Shown here piece after piece: positions 1-6,873 of a stretch of DNA of 24,499 bases. The DNA comes from CAZINM01 sp964540605 (lineage in GTDB: Bacteria; Patescibacteriota; Dojkabacteria; SC72; JAHDCA01): contig CAZINM010000005.1 in assembly GCA_964540605.1 (NCBI GenBank), forward strand, positions 1 through 24,499, read 5' to 3'. The notes below the pieces were generated by a model. The model was given only the letters and a program-made list of their open reading frames with translations. It was not told where the DNA came from and searched no databases. Every line of letters starts with the position of its first letter. Positions within the stretch are counted from its first letter, which is position 1. Both the position numbers and the translations under genes were made by a program.

Positions 1-916
1 CAGGTCTTTGCCCTAATATCACAACGAACGGAATTTCAGTTATTCCTGCCATTGAGATCGTCTCAGACATCAGATCGAATCCACCTCCTGATGTCGCTGT
101 TAGAGATCGTGTTCCAGAATAATAGCTTCCGAGTGTCATTTGAGCTGCTGCAATCTCATCATCCGCTTGAAAAACAAATATTCCATAATCTTTTGAGTAT
201 TTGCTTAAAACCGATGAGATAGATGTGACAGGAGTCATAGGATAGTGATAATATGCTCTACAACCGGCATTTAACACTCCGAGTGCAGTAGCCTGATTTC
301 CATTTATATTTAAATGTTTAGATAGGTCCTTTCTTGAACGAGGTATAACATATTTACTCCATGAACCTTTTGCAATGTAAGCTTTATCAAAAACTTTGGT
401 GTTATTTTTTTTAGTTTCTTCATCTTTACCATATCTATCAAGCAAAATCCCTTTTGTTATCTTTTTATCTAGATCAAATGTTTTTGCTAGAAAAGCTATT
501 AAAGCTGTATTTGTATAAAGTTTAGAGTTAGTTATATCTATGGCTATCTGCTCTGCATGACACTCTTCAAGATGCAAATTATTATTTGAGATATGATCTT
601 TTTCTTCTTGAGATAAAATCGGTTTACCAAAAGAATATAAAATTCTTCCGCCTGATCTGACTTTTCTTAGATAATTATGAAAAGATGCTCTACTCATTGT
701 TATCAACATATCTGATTTCTCAGAAGCTGAGTTTATTGGTTTATTACTGAAATTGATCTGGTATCCAGCTATACCCCCCTTGATCAAAGATGGGTATTCT
801 CTATAGCCAAAAATGTAATAGTTATTATCTTTAAGAACCTTAGCAAGAATATCTCCTAATGAATTAACTCCCTGTCCAGACTCTCCACAAATTTGTAATG
901 TAAATCTATTTCTCAT
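1..916 (-). CDS. 2-oxoacid:ferredoxin oxidoreductase, fused gamma-alpha subunit (3' end beyond window)
   Basis: Subunit of a pyruvate/2-oxoglutarate-type ferredoxin oxidoreductase, which oxidatively decarboxylates a 2-oxoacid to acyl-CoA and passes electrons to ferredoxin or flavodoxin. The first 305 residues are visible. A gamma domain occupies residues 1 to about 190, with GESGQGVNSLG at 11-21 and YPSLIKGG at 41-48. An alpha (pyrimidine-binding) domain begins near 205, with GNQATALGVLNAGC, a YPMTP motif at 225-229 and TSGGGFDLMSE at 275-285. This gamma-alpha fusion is typical of KorA-type enzymes; the thiamine-binding beta subunit would be expected just downstream, outside the window. The substrate cannot be told from this part. 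The ATG lies inside the end of the flavodoxin gene (11-bp overlap), which suggests translational coupling. The family call is secure; choosing KorA over PorA is not possible. Confidence 0.88.
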   Translation of the reverse strand, partial: MRNRFTLQICGESGQGVNSLGDILAKVLKDNNYYIFGYREYPSLIKGGIAGYQINFSNKPINSASEKSDMLITMSRASFHNYLRKVRSGGRILYSFGKPILSQEEKDHISNNNLHLEECHAEQIAIDITNSKLYTNTALIAFLAKTFDLDKKITKGILLDRYGKDEETKKNNTKVFDKAYIAKGSWSKYVIPRSRKDLSKHLNINGNQATALGVLNAGCRAYYHYPMTPVTSISSVLSKYSKDYGIFVFQADDEIAAAQMTLGSYYSGTRSLTATSGGGFDLMSETISMAGITEIPFVVILGQRP

Positions 917-1364
917 TTTTAATTTTCTCTAATAAATTGATAAACCAATTCTCAACAACATTATTTAACTTATCATGAGGTTCGCCATTTAATCTTAATG
1001 GTGAGATCAACTCATTCCCTCCGCCGTTGATCATAGCTTCTCTAAAACTATTCATTCCTCCACAAAAAAGTACTGGCTCATATCTAAGATCTCCTAATCC
1101 AATAAATGCTACTTTTAATTTATTTTTGTTGTTTTTAAAATGATCGAGAAGATCATCAAAATGAGGATTTGGTACTCCATGTTCCCAAGTAGATATTGCA
1201 AAAATGTAGACCTCTTTCTCTTTGAATAGTGATGTTTCAAAAAGCTCAGCTCTATGTAATTTTGCATCAAACATCTCGTCAAGAAACCTATCTTTAATAT
1301 ATTTTGCTACCAATAAAGTGTTTCCTGATGCTGATGCATAAATGACATTTATTTTTCTTTTCAT
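906..1364 (-). CDS. flavodoxin (short chain)
   Basis: Small FMN-binding electron carrier of 152 residues, the normal length of short-chain flavodoxins. The phosphate-binding loop is at residues 10-16 (ASASGNT), the isoalloxazine-side loop follows STWEHG at 58-63, and the third FMN loop is IGLGDLRYEPVLFCGG. No signal peptide, so cytoplasmic. It overlaps the start of the 2-oxoacid:ferredoxin oxidoreductase gene by 11 bp, so the likely role is acceptor of the electrons released by that enzyme; this is inferred from context. It also has its own promoter-like sequence in the short gap after the upstream methyltransferase. No Shine-Dalgarno sequence precedes the ATG. Confidence 0.9.
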   Translation of the reverse strand: MKRKINVIYASASGNTLLVAKYIKDRFLDEMFDAKLHRAELFETSLFKEKEVYIFAISTWEHGVPNPHFDDLLDHFKNNKNKLKVAFIGLGDLRYEPVLFCGGMNSFREAMINGGGNELISPLRLNGEPHDKLNNVVENWFINLLEKIKNEK

Positions 1365-1370
1365 GAATAT

Positions 1371-1400
1371 AGATTAGCTACTTTTATGCATATAAGTCAA
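1371..1400 (-). promoter_or_regulatory. promoter of the flavodoxin-oxidoreductase pair
   Basis: On the minus strand TTGACT (1395-1400), an 18-nt spacer and TAATCT (1371-1376) are followed after only 6 nt by the flavodoxin ATG. The predicted transcript would start at or next to the start codon. The -35 box begins 1 nt after the stop of the upstream methyltransferase gene. Confidence 0.55.
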
Positions 1401-1401
1401 A

Positions 1402-2115
1402 TCAAATGAGAGGTTTTGCATTTAGTAGGAAAACTGCTTGATGGTCGTCTAATTTTGGCCACTTCATATATGTCCAATCTACGATTTTTGCTGTTTTTAT
1501 AAATTGTTTCTTTGTAAATAGATCGACAGATATTGACAGATCTATATGAGGAGAACAGAAATTCAGCAGATCTTTCCACATATGAATATTTCTATAAGGT
1601 GTTTCAATAAATATTTGAGTTTTCTCAGTATCTTTAGATCTCTCCTCCATCGCTTTGATCTGTTCAATTCTCATCTCTTTTTCCCTCTCCAAATATCCGT
1701 GATATTCAAATCTTTCACCTCTTAAACCTGAAGCTGATAAAGCTGCTGTTATTGATGACGAAGCAACTAGAGGGATCACATCATAATTTTTCTGATGGCA
1801 TTTTCTGATGAATAAAGTACCAGGGTCAGATATCCCCGGTAATCCTGCATCTGTGATTATTCCAACAGTAGAGCCATCTACATCACGAATAAACTGATCA
1901 ATCTCCCTTGATGATGTGCTCTTATCTAAAATAGAGATCTTTAGTTCCTTATCCCTGTCTGGATATATCTGGTTTATTACATTGATAGGTACTTTTCTAG
2001 ATTCAACAAAAAAGAAGTAGAAATCAAATTTTTTAGCAACCTCGTCGTAAATTAAATTGATAGGATCTGTTTCATCACCTAAAGGACTTGGAATTAGAAC
2101 AATTTTTGTTTGCAT
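1402..2115 (-). CDS. RsmI-like SAM-dependent methyltransferase (tetrapyrrole methylase fold)
   Basis: A 237-residue member of the tetrapyrrole (corrin/porphyrin) methylase fold, closest in its motifs to RsmI, which 2'-O-methylates C1402 of 16S rRNA. Visible landmarks are the N-terminal strand VLIPSPLGDETD (residues 6-17), the SAM-binding GIITDAGLPGISDPG (85-99) and the segment around ASSSITAALSASGLRG (118-133). The opening LIPSPLGD differs from classical RsmI (usually a TPIGNL-like motif) and resembles a divergent RsmI-related branch, so the exact rRNA target is uncertain. It starts 18 bp after mutL and ends in TGA, so it is probably co-transcribed with mutL. No Shine-Dalgarno sequence precedes the ATG. 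Confidence 0.75.
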   Translation of the reverse strand: MQTKIVLIPSPLGDETDPINLIYDEVAKKFDFYFFFVESRKVPINVINQIYPDRDKELKISILDKSTSSREIDQFIRDVDGSTVGIITDAGLPGISDPGTLFIRKCHQKNYDVIPLVASSSITAALSASGLRGERFEYHGYLEREKEMRIEQIKAMEERSKDTEKTQIFIETPYRNIHMWKDLLNFCSPHIDLSISVDLFTKKQFIKTAKIVDWTYMKWPKLDDHQAVFLLNAKPLI

Positions 2116-2133
2116 ACTGTATTTCTAAATAAA

Positions 2134-3969
2134 TTAATAAGTTCTTAAGAATTTCGAATCAAGTTCATTAATATTTAATTTCCAAACTATTGGCCTACCA
2201 TGAGGACAGCTATATCCATTTTTACATTTTGATAATCTGTTCACTATTGAATACATCTCTTCTTTTTCCATTCTCTGATTGCTTCTTATGCTGTTATGAC
2301 AAGCCATTGTAGCTAATAATCCGTTTTTAATTGACTCAATACCTTTTCCGGACTCATAACCATCAAGATCATCAACTAATATCTGATCGAACATCTTTTG
2401 TAGATCACTTTCTGCAAATTCTACAGGAGATGAACTTACTTGAATTGTCTCATCTTTGATCTCAATATTAAAACCGAGATCAGTAAATAGATCTTTATTA
2501 TCAATTAGGAAAGATCTAGTTATATCATTGATATTTATTGTCTTAGGCATTAGAAACTCCTGAATATCGGAAGATCTATTCTCTCTATTTAACAACATCT
2601 CATAAGTGATTCTTTCAGCTGCAGCATGTTGATCTATAAACCATAATTGATCACTAAACTCTAATACAATATATTTATTAAATATCTGAAAGACATTGAC
2701 CGGCTCTTCAATATTTTCTAAATCAAGCTTCTTGATCTCATTTTCGTCTACTATTTCATTGCCTTTTAGAAGCTCTTTGGTAAATATTATTGATGAATCA
2801 ACTTTATTTTTAGAAGGAGGGAAAGAAGTTCCAAATGAATATTGCTTGTTAGAATAGCTTTTATCAGAAATATTCGAAGATGATCGTCTAGTTACGGTAT
2901 CAGAATCACCTCGAAGCCTTTCATATGCAATGTTATTTTCTGATTGAAATGAGTCCTCAATTTTTACATTCTTTTCTAATGCACTATTAATAGCCTCCTC
3001 AACAGCAGAATAAACTCTGTATGGATTAATAAAACGAACCTCTTCTTTACGAGGATGAACATTAATATCTACCATTGACGATGGCATAGAAAGAGCGAGT
3101 ATAAAAGGAATCTTCTCACCATGAGGAATATATGTACCGTAGCCTTGTAAAACTGATTTGTAAATACCATTATCTGAAATTGGTCTACCGTTCAAAAATA
3201 TGTATGATGTGTCAACTCTAGGTTTATGATGAGAGGGCCTTGCAATAAACCCACCGATATCGATACCATTACCTTCAAAGAACAATGGGACCATATCTTT
3301 TGTAAAATCGCTTCTAAGCGTACTTGTGACTCTTACATCATCAATAGATCCTCTTGAATTTTTTGATGAAGGTAGATTGTATGTTGTCTTGCCATCCTTT
3401 TTCAATATAAAATGGATATCTGGGTAATATATGAAGTAAGGGATCAAGGTTTTTAATATATTCCTATATTCAGTCTCAAAACTTCTTAAATACTTATAAC
3501 GAGCTGGAATATTTTTAAATAGATCGTTTACTTCTATTGTGGTTCCATTTCTTGATGGAAAATCAGTAATTTCACTTGGTTCTATACCTTTAAAAACAAC
3601 TTTATATCCTGTTGGAGAATCTTTAGTTTTTGAAATAGCACTAAGATCAGATACAGCAACGATCGTAGATAAAGCTTCCCCTCTAAATCCCATTGTAAGT
3701 AGATCATTCAGATCATCTAGTGAATTGATCTTGCTCGTTGTATGAGCCTCAAACGCTTTTGCTAAATCTTCTTTAGGTATACCTGACCCATTATCTACTA
3801 CTTTTATTAACTTTTTACCGCCATCAATTATTGATATCTCAATATAGGTTGATCCCGCATCAATAGAATTATCAACCAATTCCTTAACAACAGATGCAGG
3901 TCTTTCAATGACTTCACCTGCAGCGATCTGATTTACAACTTCTTGTGGTAATTTTTTGATACTCATCAT
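2134..3969 (-). CDS. mutL: DNA mismatch repair protein MutL (endonuclease type)
   Basis: Mismatch-repair ATPase/endonuclease that couples mismatch recognition by MutS to strand incision; about 611 residues. The GHKL ATPase is N-terminal: QIAAGEVIERPASVVKELVDN at about 14-34, DNGSGIP at 59-65 and GFRGEAL at 94-100. A low-complexity Ser-rich linker lies around 340-400. The C-terminal domain carries the metal-binding endonuclease signature DQHA-x2-E-x4-E (446-457), with ACHNSIR (556-562) and CPHGRP (588-593). It should therefore nick DNA itself, as Bacillus and eukaryotic homologues do, and not rely on MutH. Two consecutive ATGs exist (3967-3969 and 3964-3966). The upstream in-frame extension to 4083 is rejected because it crosses the promoter and reads into uvrB. 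MutS is not in the window. Confidence 0.95.
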   Translation of the reverse strand: MMSIKKLPQEVVNQIAAGEVIERPASVVKELVDNSIDAGSTYIEISIIDGGKKLIKVVDNGSGIPKEDLAKAFEAHTTSKINSLDDLNDLLTMGFRGEALSTIVAVSDLSAISKTKDSPTGYKVVFKGIEPSEITDFPSRNGTTIEVNDLFKNIPARYKYLRSFETEYRNILKTLIPYFIYYPDIHFILKKDGKTTYNLPSSKNSRGSIDDVRVTSTLRSDFTKDMVPLFFEGNGIDIGGFIARPSHHKPRVDTSYIFLNGRPISDNGIYKSVLQGYGTYIPHGEKIPFILALSMPSSMVDINVHPRKEEVRFINPYRVYSAVEEAINSALEKNVKIEDSFQSENNIAYERLRGDSDTVTRRSSSNISDKSYSNKQYSFGTSFPPSKNKVDSSIIFTKELLKGNEIVDENEIKKLDLENIEEPVNVFQIFNKYIVLEFSDQLWFIDQHAAAERITYEMLLNRENRSSDIQEFLMPKTININDITRSFLIDNKDLFTDLGFNIEIKDETIQVSSSPVEFAESDLQKMFDQILVDDLDGYESGKGIESIKNGLLATMACHNSIRSNQRMEKEEMYSIVNRLSKCKNGYSCPHGRPIVWKLNINELDSKFLRTY

Positions 3970-3976
3970 ATAAGCG

Positions 3977-3985
3977 ATTTTAGCA
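3977..3985 (-). promoter_or_regulatory. mutL extended -10 promoter
   Basis: The minus strand reads TGC-TAAAAT, an extended -10 element, ending 7 nt before the first mutL ATG. No convincing -35 is visible. The distance predicts a leaderless or almost leaderless mRNA. Confidence 0.55.
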
Positions 3986-4025
3986 TAAAAACAATTATAT
4001 TTAGATGTTAAAATTTCATTAAAGT

Positions 4026-4034
4026 TGATAAAAT
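4026..4034 (+). promoter_or_regulatory. uvrB extended -10 promoter
   Basis: TGA-TAAAAT on the plus strand ends 8 nt before the ATG at 4043. The in-frame TTG at 4025 lies inside this element, which argues against it as the translation start. It diverges from the mutL promoter; the two -10 boxes are about 47 bp apart. Confidence 0.55.
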
Positions 4035-4042
4035 ACTTTGTT

Positions 4043-6022
4043 ATGAAATCATTAAGATTTAATGTCAGCTCAAACTTTGTCACCTCGCCTGATCAACAGA
4101 AAGCAATTGATGATCTATCTTCGGGTATTAAAAATGGAAAAGATCATCAAGTTTTATTAGGTGTTACAGGTTCAGGTAAGACATATGTCATGGCAAAAGT
4201 GATCGAACAACTTCAGCTTCCAACTTTGGTACTTTCACACAATAAGACACTTGCCGCACAATTATATGAGGAGTTCAAAGAATTCTTCCCTGATAATTCT
4301 GTTAAATATTTCGTTTCATACTACGATTACTATCAACCAGAAGCTTATATACCAGGAAAAGATCTATATATTGAAAAGAACGCAGATATTAACCAAGAGA
4401 TAGAGCGACTCCGATTATCAGCAATGAATTCGATCCTGACAAGGTCAGACACTATAGTAGTTGCATCAGTTTCCTGTATTTATAATATTGGAAGTCCAGG
4501 AAATTATGAAAATAAGTCGATCACATTAAGTGTAGGAGATGAAATAGATATCTCATCAATCTCAAGAGAACTTGTATTTATGCAGTATAAACGAGAGATG
4601 ACAGATTTCATTCCTGGTTCATTCAGATTGAAAGGAGATATTTTAGATATTTTCATTCCTTATAACGATTTCCCAGTTCGTTTAGAGCTTTGGGGAAATC
4701 AAATTGAAAAGATCAGTTACATTGATCCCTTAACTGCAGTTAAACTAGCAAATCTAGATTCTATAGAGATCTTCCCATCTAAAAATTTCATCTTTGATAA
4801 CAACATTATCCAAAATGCATGCAATGAAATTGAAAAGGATCTTGAAGAAAGGGTTAAATACTTTAATAGATTCAACAGGATACTTGAAGCACAAAGGCTT
4901 GAGCAGAGAACTCGTTATGATCTAGAAATGTTAAGAGAGATAGGCTACTGCAAAGGAATGGAAAACTACTCAGTTTATTTAGAAGAACGAGATTTCGGAG
5001 ATCCACCATTCACATTAATGGATTATTTCAAAAATAATTATCTTTTACTTATTGATGAATCCCACATTACAATTCCTCAGGTTGGAGGTATGTACAATGG
5101 AGATCGAGTTAGAAAGCAAACTCTTGTAGACCACGGATTTAGATTACCTTCTGCTTTGGACAATCGACCTCTTAATTTTGAAGAGTTCAAAAAGAGACAA
5201 GGTAAAACTGTTTATATCTCGGCTACTCCATCAGATTGGGAGATATTACAAAGTAAGAATGATGTTATTGAATTACTCACAAGACCTACAGGATTACTAG
5301 ATCCAGAAGTGATCGTTAGAAGCACTCAAAATCAAATAGATGATGTCATCAAAGAGGTAAATAATAATGTTAAAAAGAAACAAAGAGTTTTGATAACAAC
5401 ATTGACTAAACGAATGGCAGAAGATCTCTCATCTTATCTAGCTGATATGGGTATCAAAGTTCATTACCTACACTCAGACCAAGACACAGTAGAAAGAGTC
5501 GATGTATTAAGAGATCTAAGACTTGGTAAGTATGATGTGGTTGTTGGAATAAATCTTCTAAGAGAAGGTATAGATCTTCCAGAAGTTTCACTTGTTATCA
5601 TATTAGATGCAGACAAAGAGGGTTTCTTACGAAGTAAAACAAGTTTAGTTCAAACAATTGGAAGAGCTGCTAGACATGTTGAAGGTCGAGTAATAATGTA
5701 CGCAGATAAACTTACAGATAGCATGAAATTCGCAATCGATGAAACAAATAGAAGAAGAGAGTATCAGGAAGCCTACAATAAAAAGAATAATATAACTCCC
5801 ACAAGCATTAAGAAAGAAATTAGAGCAAGGTTAGTTGAAGAAAAAGAGGATTTTGAAGTAAGTTACAAAGAATGGATCAAAGCTAGCAAACCTCAAAAAG
5901 ATGACATTAAAAGAGTTATTAAAGATCTAGAAGATAAAATGCTTGTTGCTGCTGAAAACTTGCAGTTTGAAAAAGCTGCCGAATTAAGAGATCAGATAAA
6001 AGAATTGAAAGATCTTATATAA
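4043..6022 (+). CDS. uvrB: excinuclease ABC subunit UvrB
   Basis: Damage-verification helicase of nucleotide excision repair: receives damaged DNA from UvrA and recruits UvrC for dual incision. 659 residues, normal length. Seen in order: Walker A GVTGSGKT (about 40-47), the beta-hairpin YDYYQPEAYIP (94-104) that inserts between strands, the Walker B/DEAD-like IDESH (337-341), helicase motifs including GINLLREGIDLP and QTIGRAAR, and a C-terminal UVR domain (about 624-659) with FEKAAELRDQIKEL that contacts UvrC. Start chosen at the ATG 8 nt after an extended -10 element; a TTG 18 bp upstream is in frame but lies in the promoter. Divergent from mutL; uvrC is elsewhere in the window and UvrA is not seen. 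Confidence 0.97.
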   Translation: MKSLRFNVSSNFVTSPDQQKAIDDLSSGIKNGKDHQVLLGVTGSGKTYVMAKVIEQLQLPTLVLSHNKTLAAQLYEEFKEFFPDNSVKYFVSYYDYYQPEAYIPGKDLYIEKNADINQEIERLRLSAMNSILTRSDTIVVASVSCIYNIGSPGNYENKSITLSVGDEIDISSISRELVFMQYKREMTDFIPGSFRLKGDILDIFIPYNDFPVRLELWGNQIEKISYIDPLTAVKLANLDSIEIFPSKNFIFDNNIIQNACNEIEKDLEERVKYFNRFNRILEAQRLEQRTRYDLEMLREIGYCKGMENYSVYLEERDFGDPPFTLMDYFKNNYLLLIDESHITIPQVGGMYNGDRVRKQTLVDHGFRLPSALDNRPLNFEEFKKRQGKTVYISATPSDWEILQSKNDVIELLTRPTGLLDPEVIVRSTQNQIDDVIKEVNNNVKKKQRVLITTLTKRMAEDLSSYLADMGIKVHYLHSDQDTVERVDVLRDLRLGKYDVVVGINLLREGIDLPEVSLVIILDADKEGFLRSKTSLVQTIGRAARHVEGRVIMYADKLTDSMKFAIDETNRRREYQEAYNKKNNITPTSIKKEIRARLVEEKEDFEVSYKEWIKASKPQKDDIKRVIKDLEDKMLVAAENLQFEKAAELRDQIKELKDLI

Positions 6023-6060
6023 AAATAATTTTACGATTAAATTTGCTTTGTTGAAAAACA

Positions 6061-6828
6061 GTGAGGATTAAATATATAAAAAGTTTTGACAAAAGAGTTG
6101 AGGTTTTTAATCATTTTATCGAAACCAAATTCCCACAATTATTAACAGAACAAGAACCTGAATTGTATTTAGTTGCTGGAGGTGATGGTGCAATGCTACA
6201 CGCTATGCAAGATACACTAGATGAAGGTATGCACTATTTGGGTAAAGCAATGGGTACAGTAAATTTTTTAATGAATGATTTTGATGATGATGAAAAGATC
6301 ATTAATGGCTTAATAAATGATGAAATTAAACCAGATTTTTACTACATTCACACAATTGATGTCTATTTAGATGGTTTTAAACTAGGTGAAGCCGTGAATG
6401 ATGTTGTAATTGGAGATAAGATCAACGATTTCATAACATTCACTATTGATAGTAATGAGGGTAATTTTAAAGATTTTGAAGTAAAAGGATGTGGTATATG
6501 CATAAGTACTGCTATGGGTTCAACAGCTTACAATTTTAACAATGGTGGTAAGATACTTCCATTAAACTCATGTTTACTATCAATTACAGGGGTTGTCACA
6601 AATCGATATATGAACGATATTGTGAATTTTGATGATATAACAATAAAAGCAAATAAAGGGAGAGTTTTACTATCAAATGTTCCTAAGGCAAACCTTTCTG
6701 AAGATATGACCCTTACACTTAAAAAAGGAACTCAAATAAACATAGGTTTTTTAGATAAAGATCAGTTCTTAGAGAAAAGGATAATGTACGCACATAGGTA
6801 TCGGGTTGATAATAAAAATAATAAATAG
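6061..6828 (+). CDS. NAD kinase
   Basis: ATP-NAD kinase family protein (255 residues) that phosphorylates NAD to NADP. The family signature is present: VAGGDGAML (38-46) with the GGDG catalytic/nucleotide loop, GTVNFLMND (65-73), the AVNDVVIGD segment (111-119) corresponding to the usual NE-V-I motif with Asp in place of Glu, and STAMGSTAYNFNNGGKI (149-165). The usual Asp before the ST-GSTAY motif is Cys here (KGCGICIST). The start is GTG; an in-frame stop lies 9 nt upstream and no ATG occurs near the beginning, so GTG is well supported. It follows uvrB by 38 bp, with no terminator and no Shine-Dalgarno sequence, so it is probably in the same transcript. Confidence 0.88.
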   Translation: MRIKYIKSFDKRVEVFNHFIETKFPQLLTEQEPELYLVAGGDGAMLHAMQDTLDEGMHYLGKAMGTVNFLMNDFDDDEKIINGLINDEIKPDFYYIHTIDVYLDGFKLGEAVNDVVIGDKINDFITFTIDSNEGNFKDFEVKGCGICISTAMGSTAYNFNNGGKILPLNSCLLSITGVVTNRYMNDIVNFDDITIKANKGRVLLSNVPKANLSEDMTLTLKKGTQINIGFLDKDQFLEKRIMYAHRYRVDNKNNK

Positions 6829-6857
6829 TTTCTACTATATATATTATAGGCTACCTA

Positions 6858-6866
6858 TGATATCAT
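6858..6866 (+). promoter_or_regulatory. extended -10 promoter of the 635-residue protein gene
   Basis: TGA-TATCAT ends 7 nt before the ATG at 6874. The element is embedded in a perfect 12-bp palindrome, TATGATATCATA (6856-6867). A short inverted repeat, ATAGG-CTA-CCTAT (6846-6858), lies immediately upstream. Confidence 0.5.
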
Positions 6867-6873
6867 ATACCAC

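Noticed and set aside
1397..1579. Small minus-strand reading frame overlapping the RsmI-like gene
   Set aside because: It lies wholly inside the methyltransferase gene in another frame and has no family resemblance; a shadow frame.
4025..4042. TTG start for UvrB at 4025
   Set aside because: The TTG is part of the extended -10 element; the ATG at 4043 gives a normal UvrB N-terminus.
3970..4083. N-terminal extension of MutL to position 4083
   Set aside because: It would cross the mutL -10 element and the uvrB promoter and coding start. The conserved family start (SIKKLPQEVVNQIAAGEV) begins right at the double ATG near 3969.
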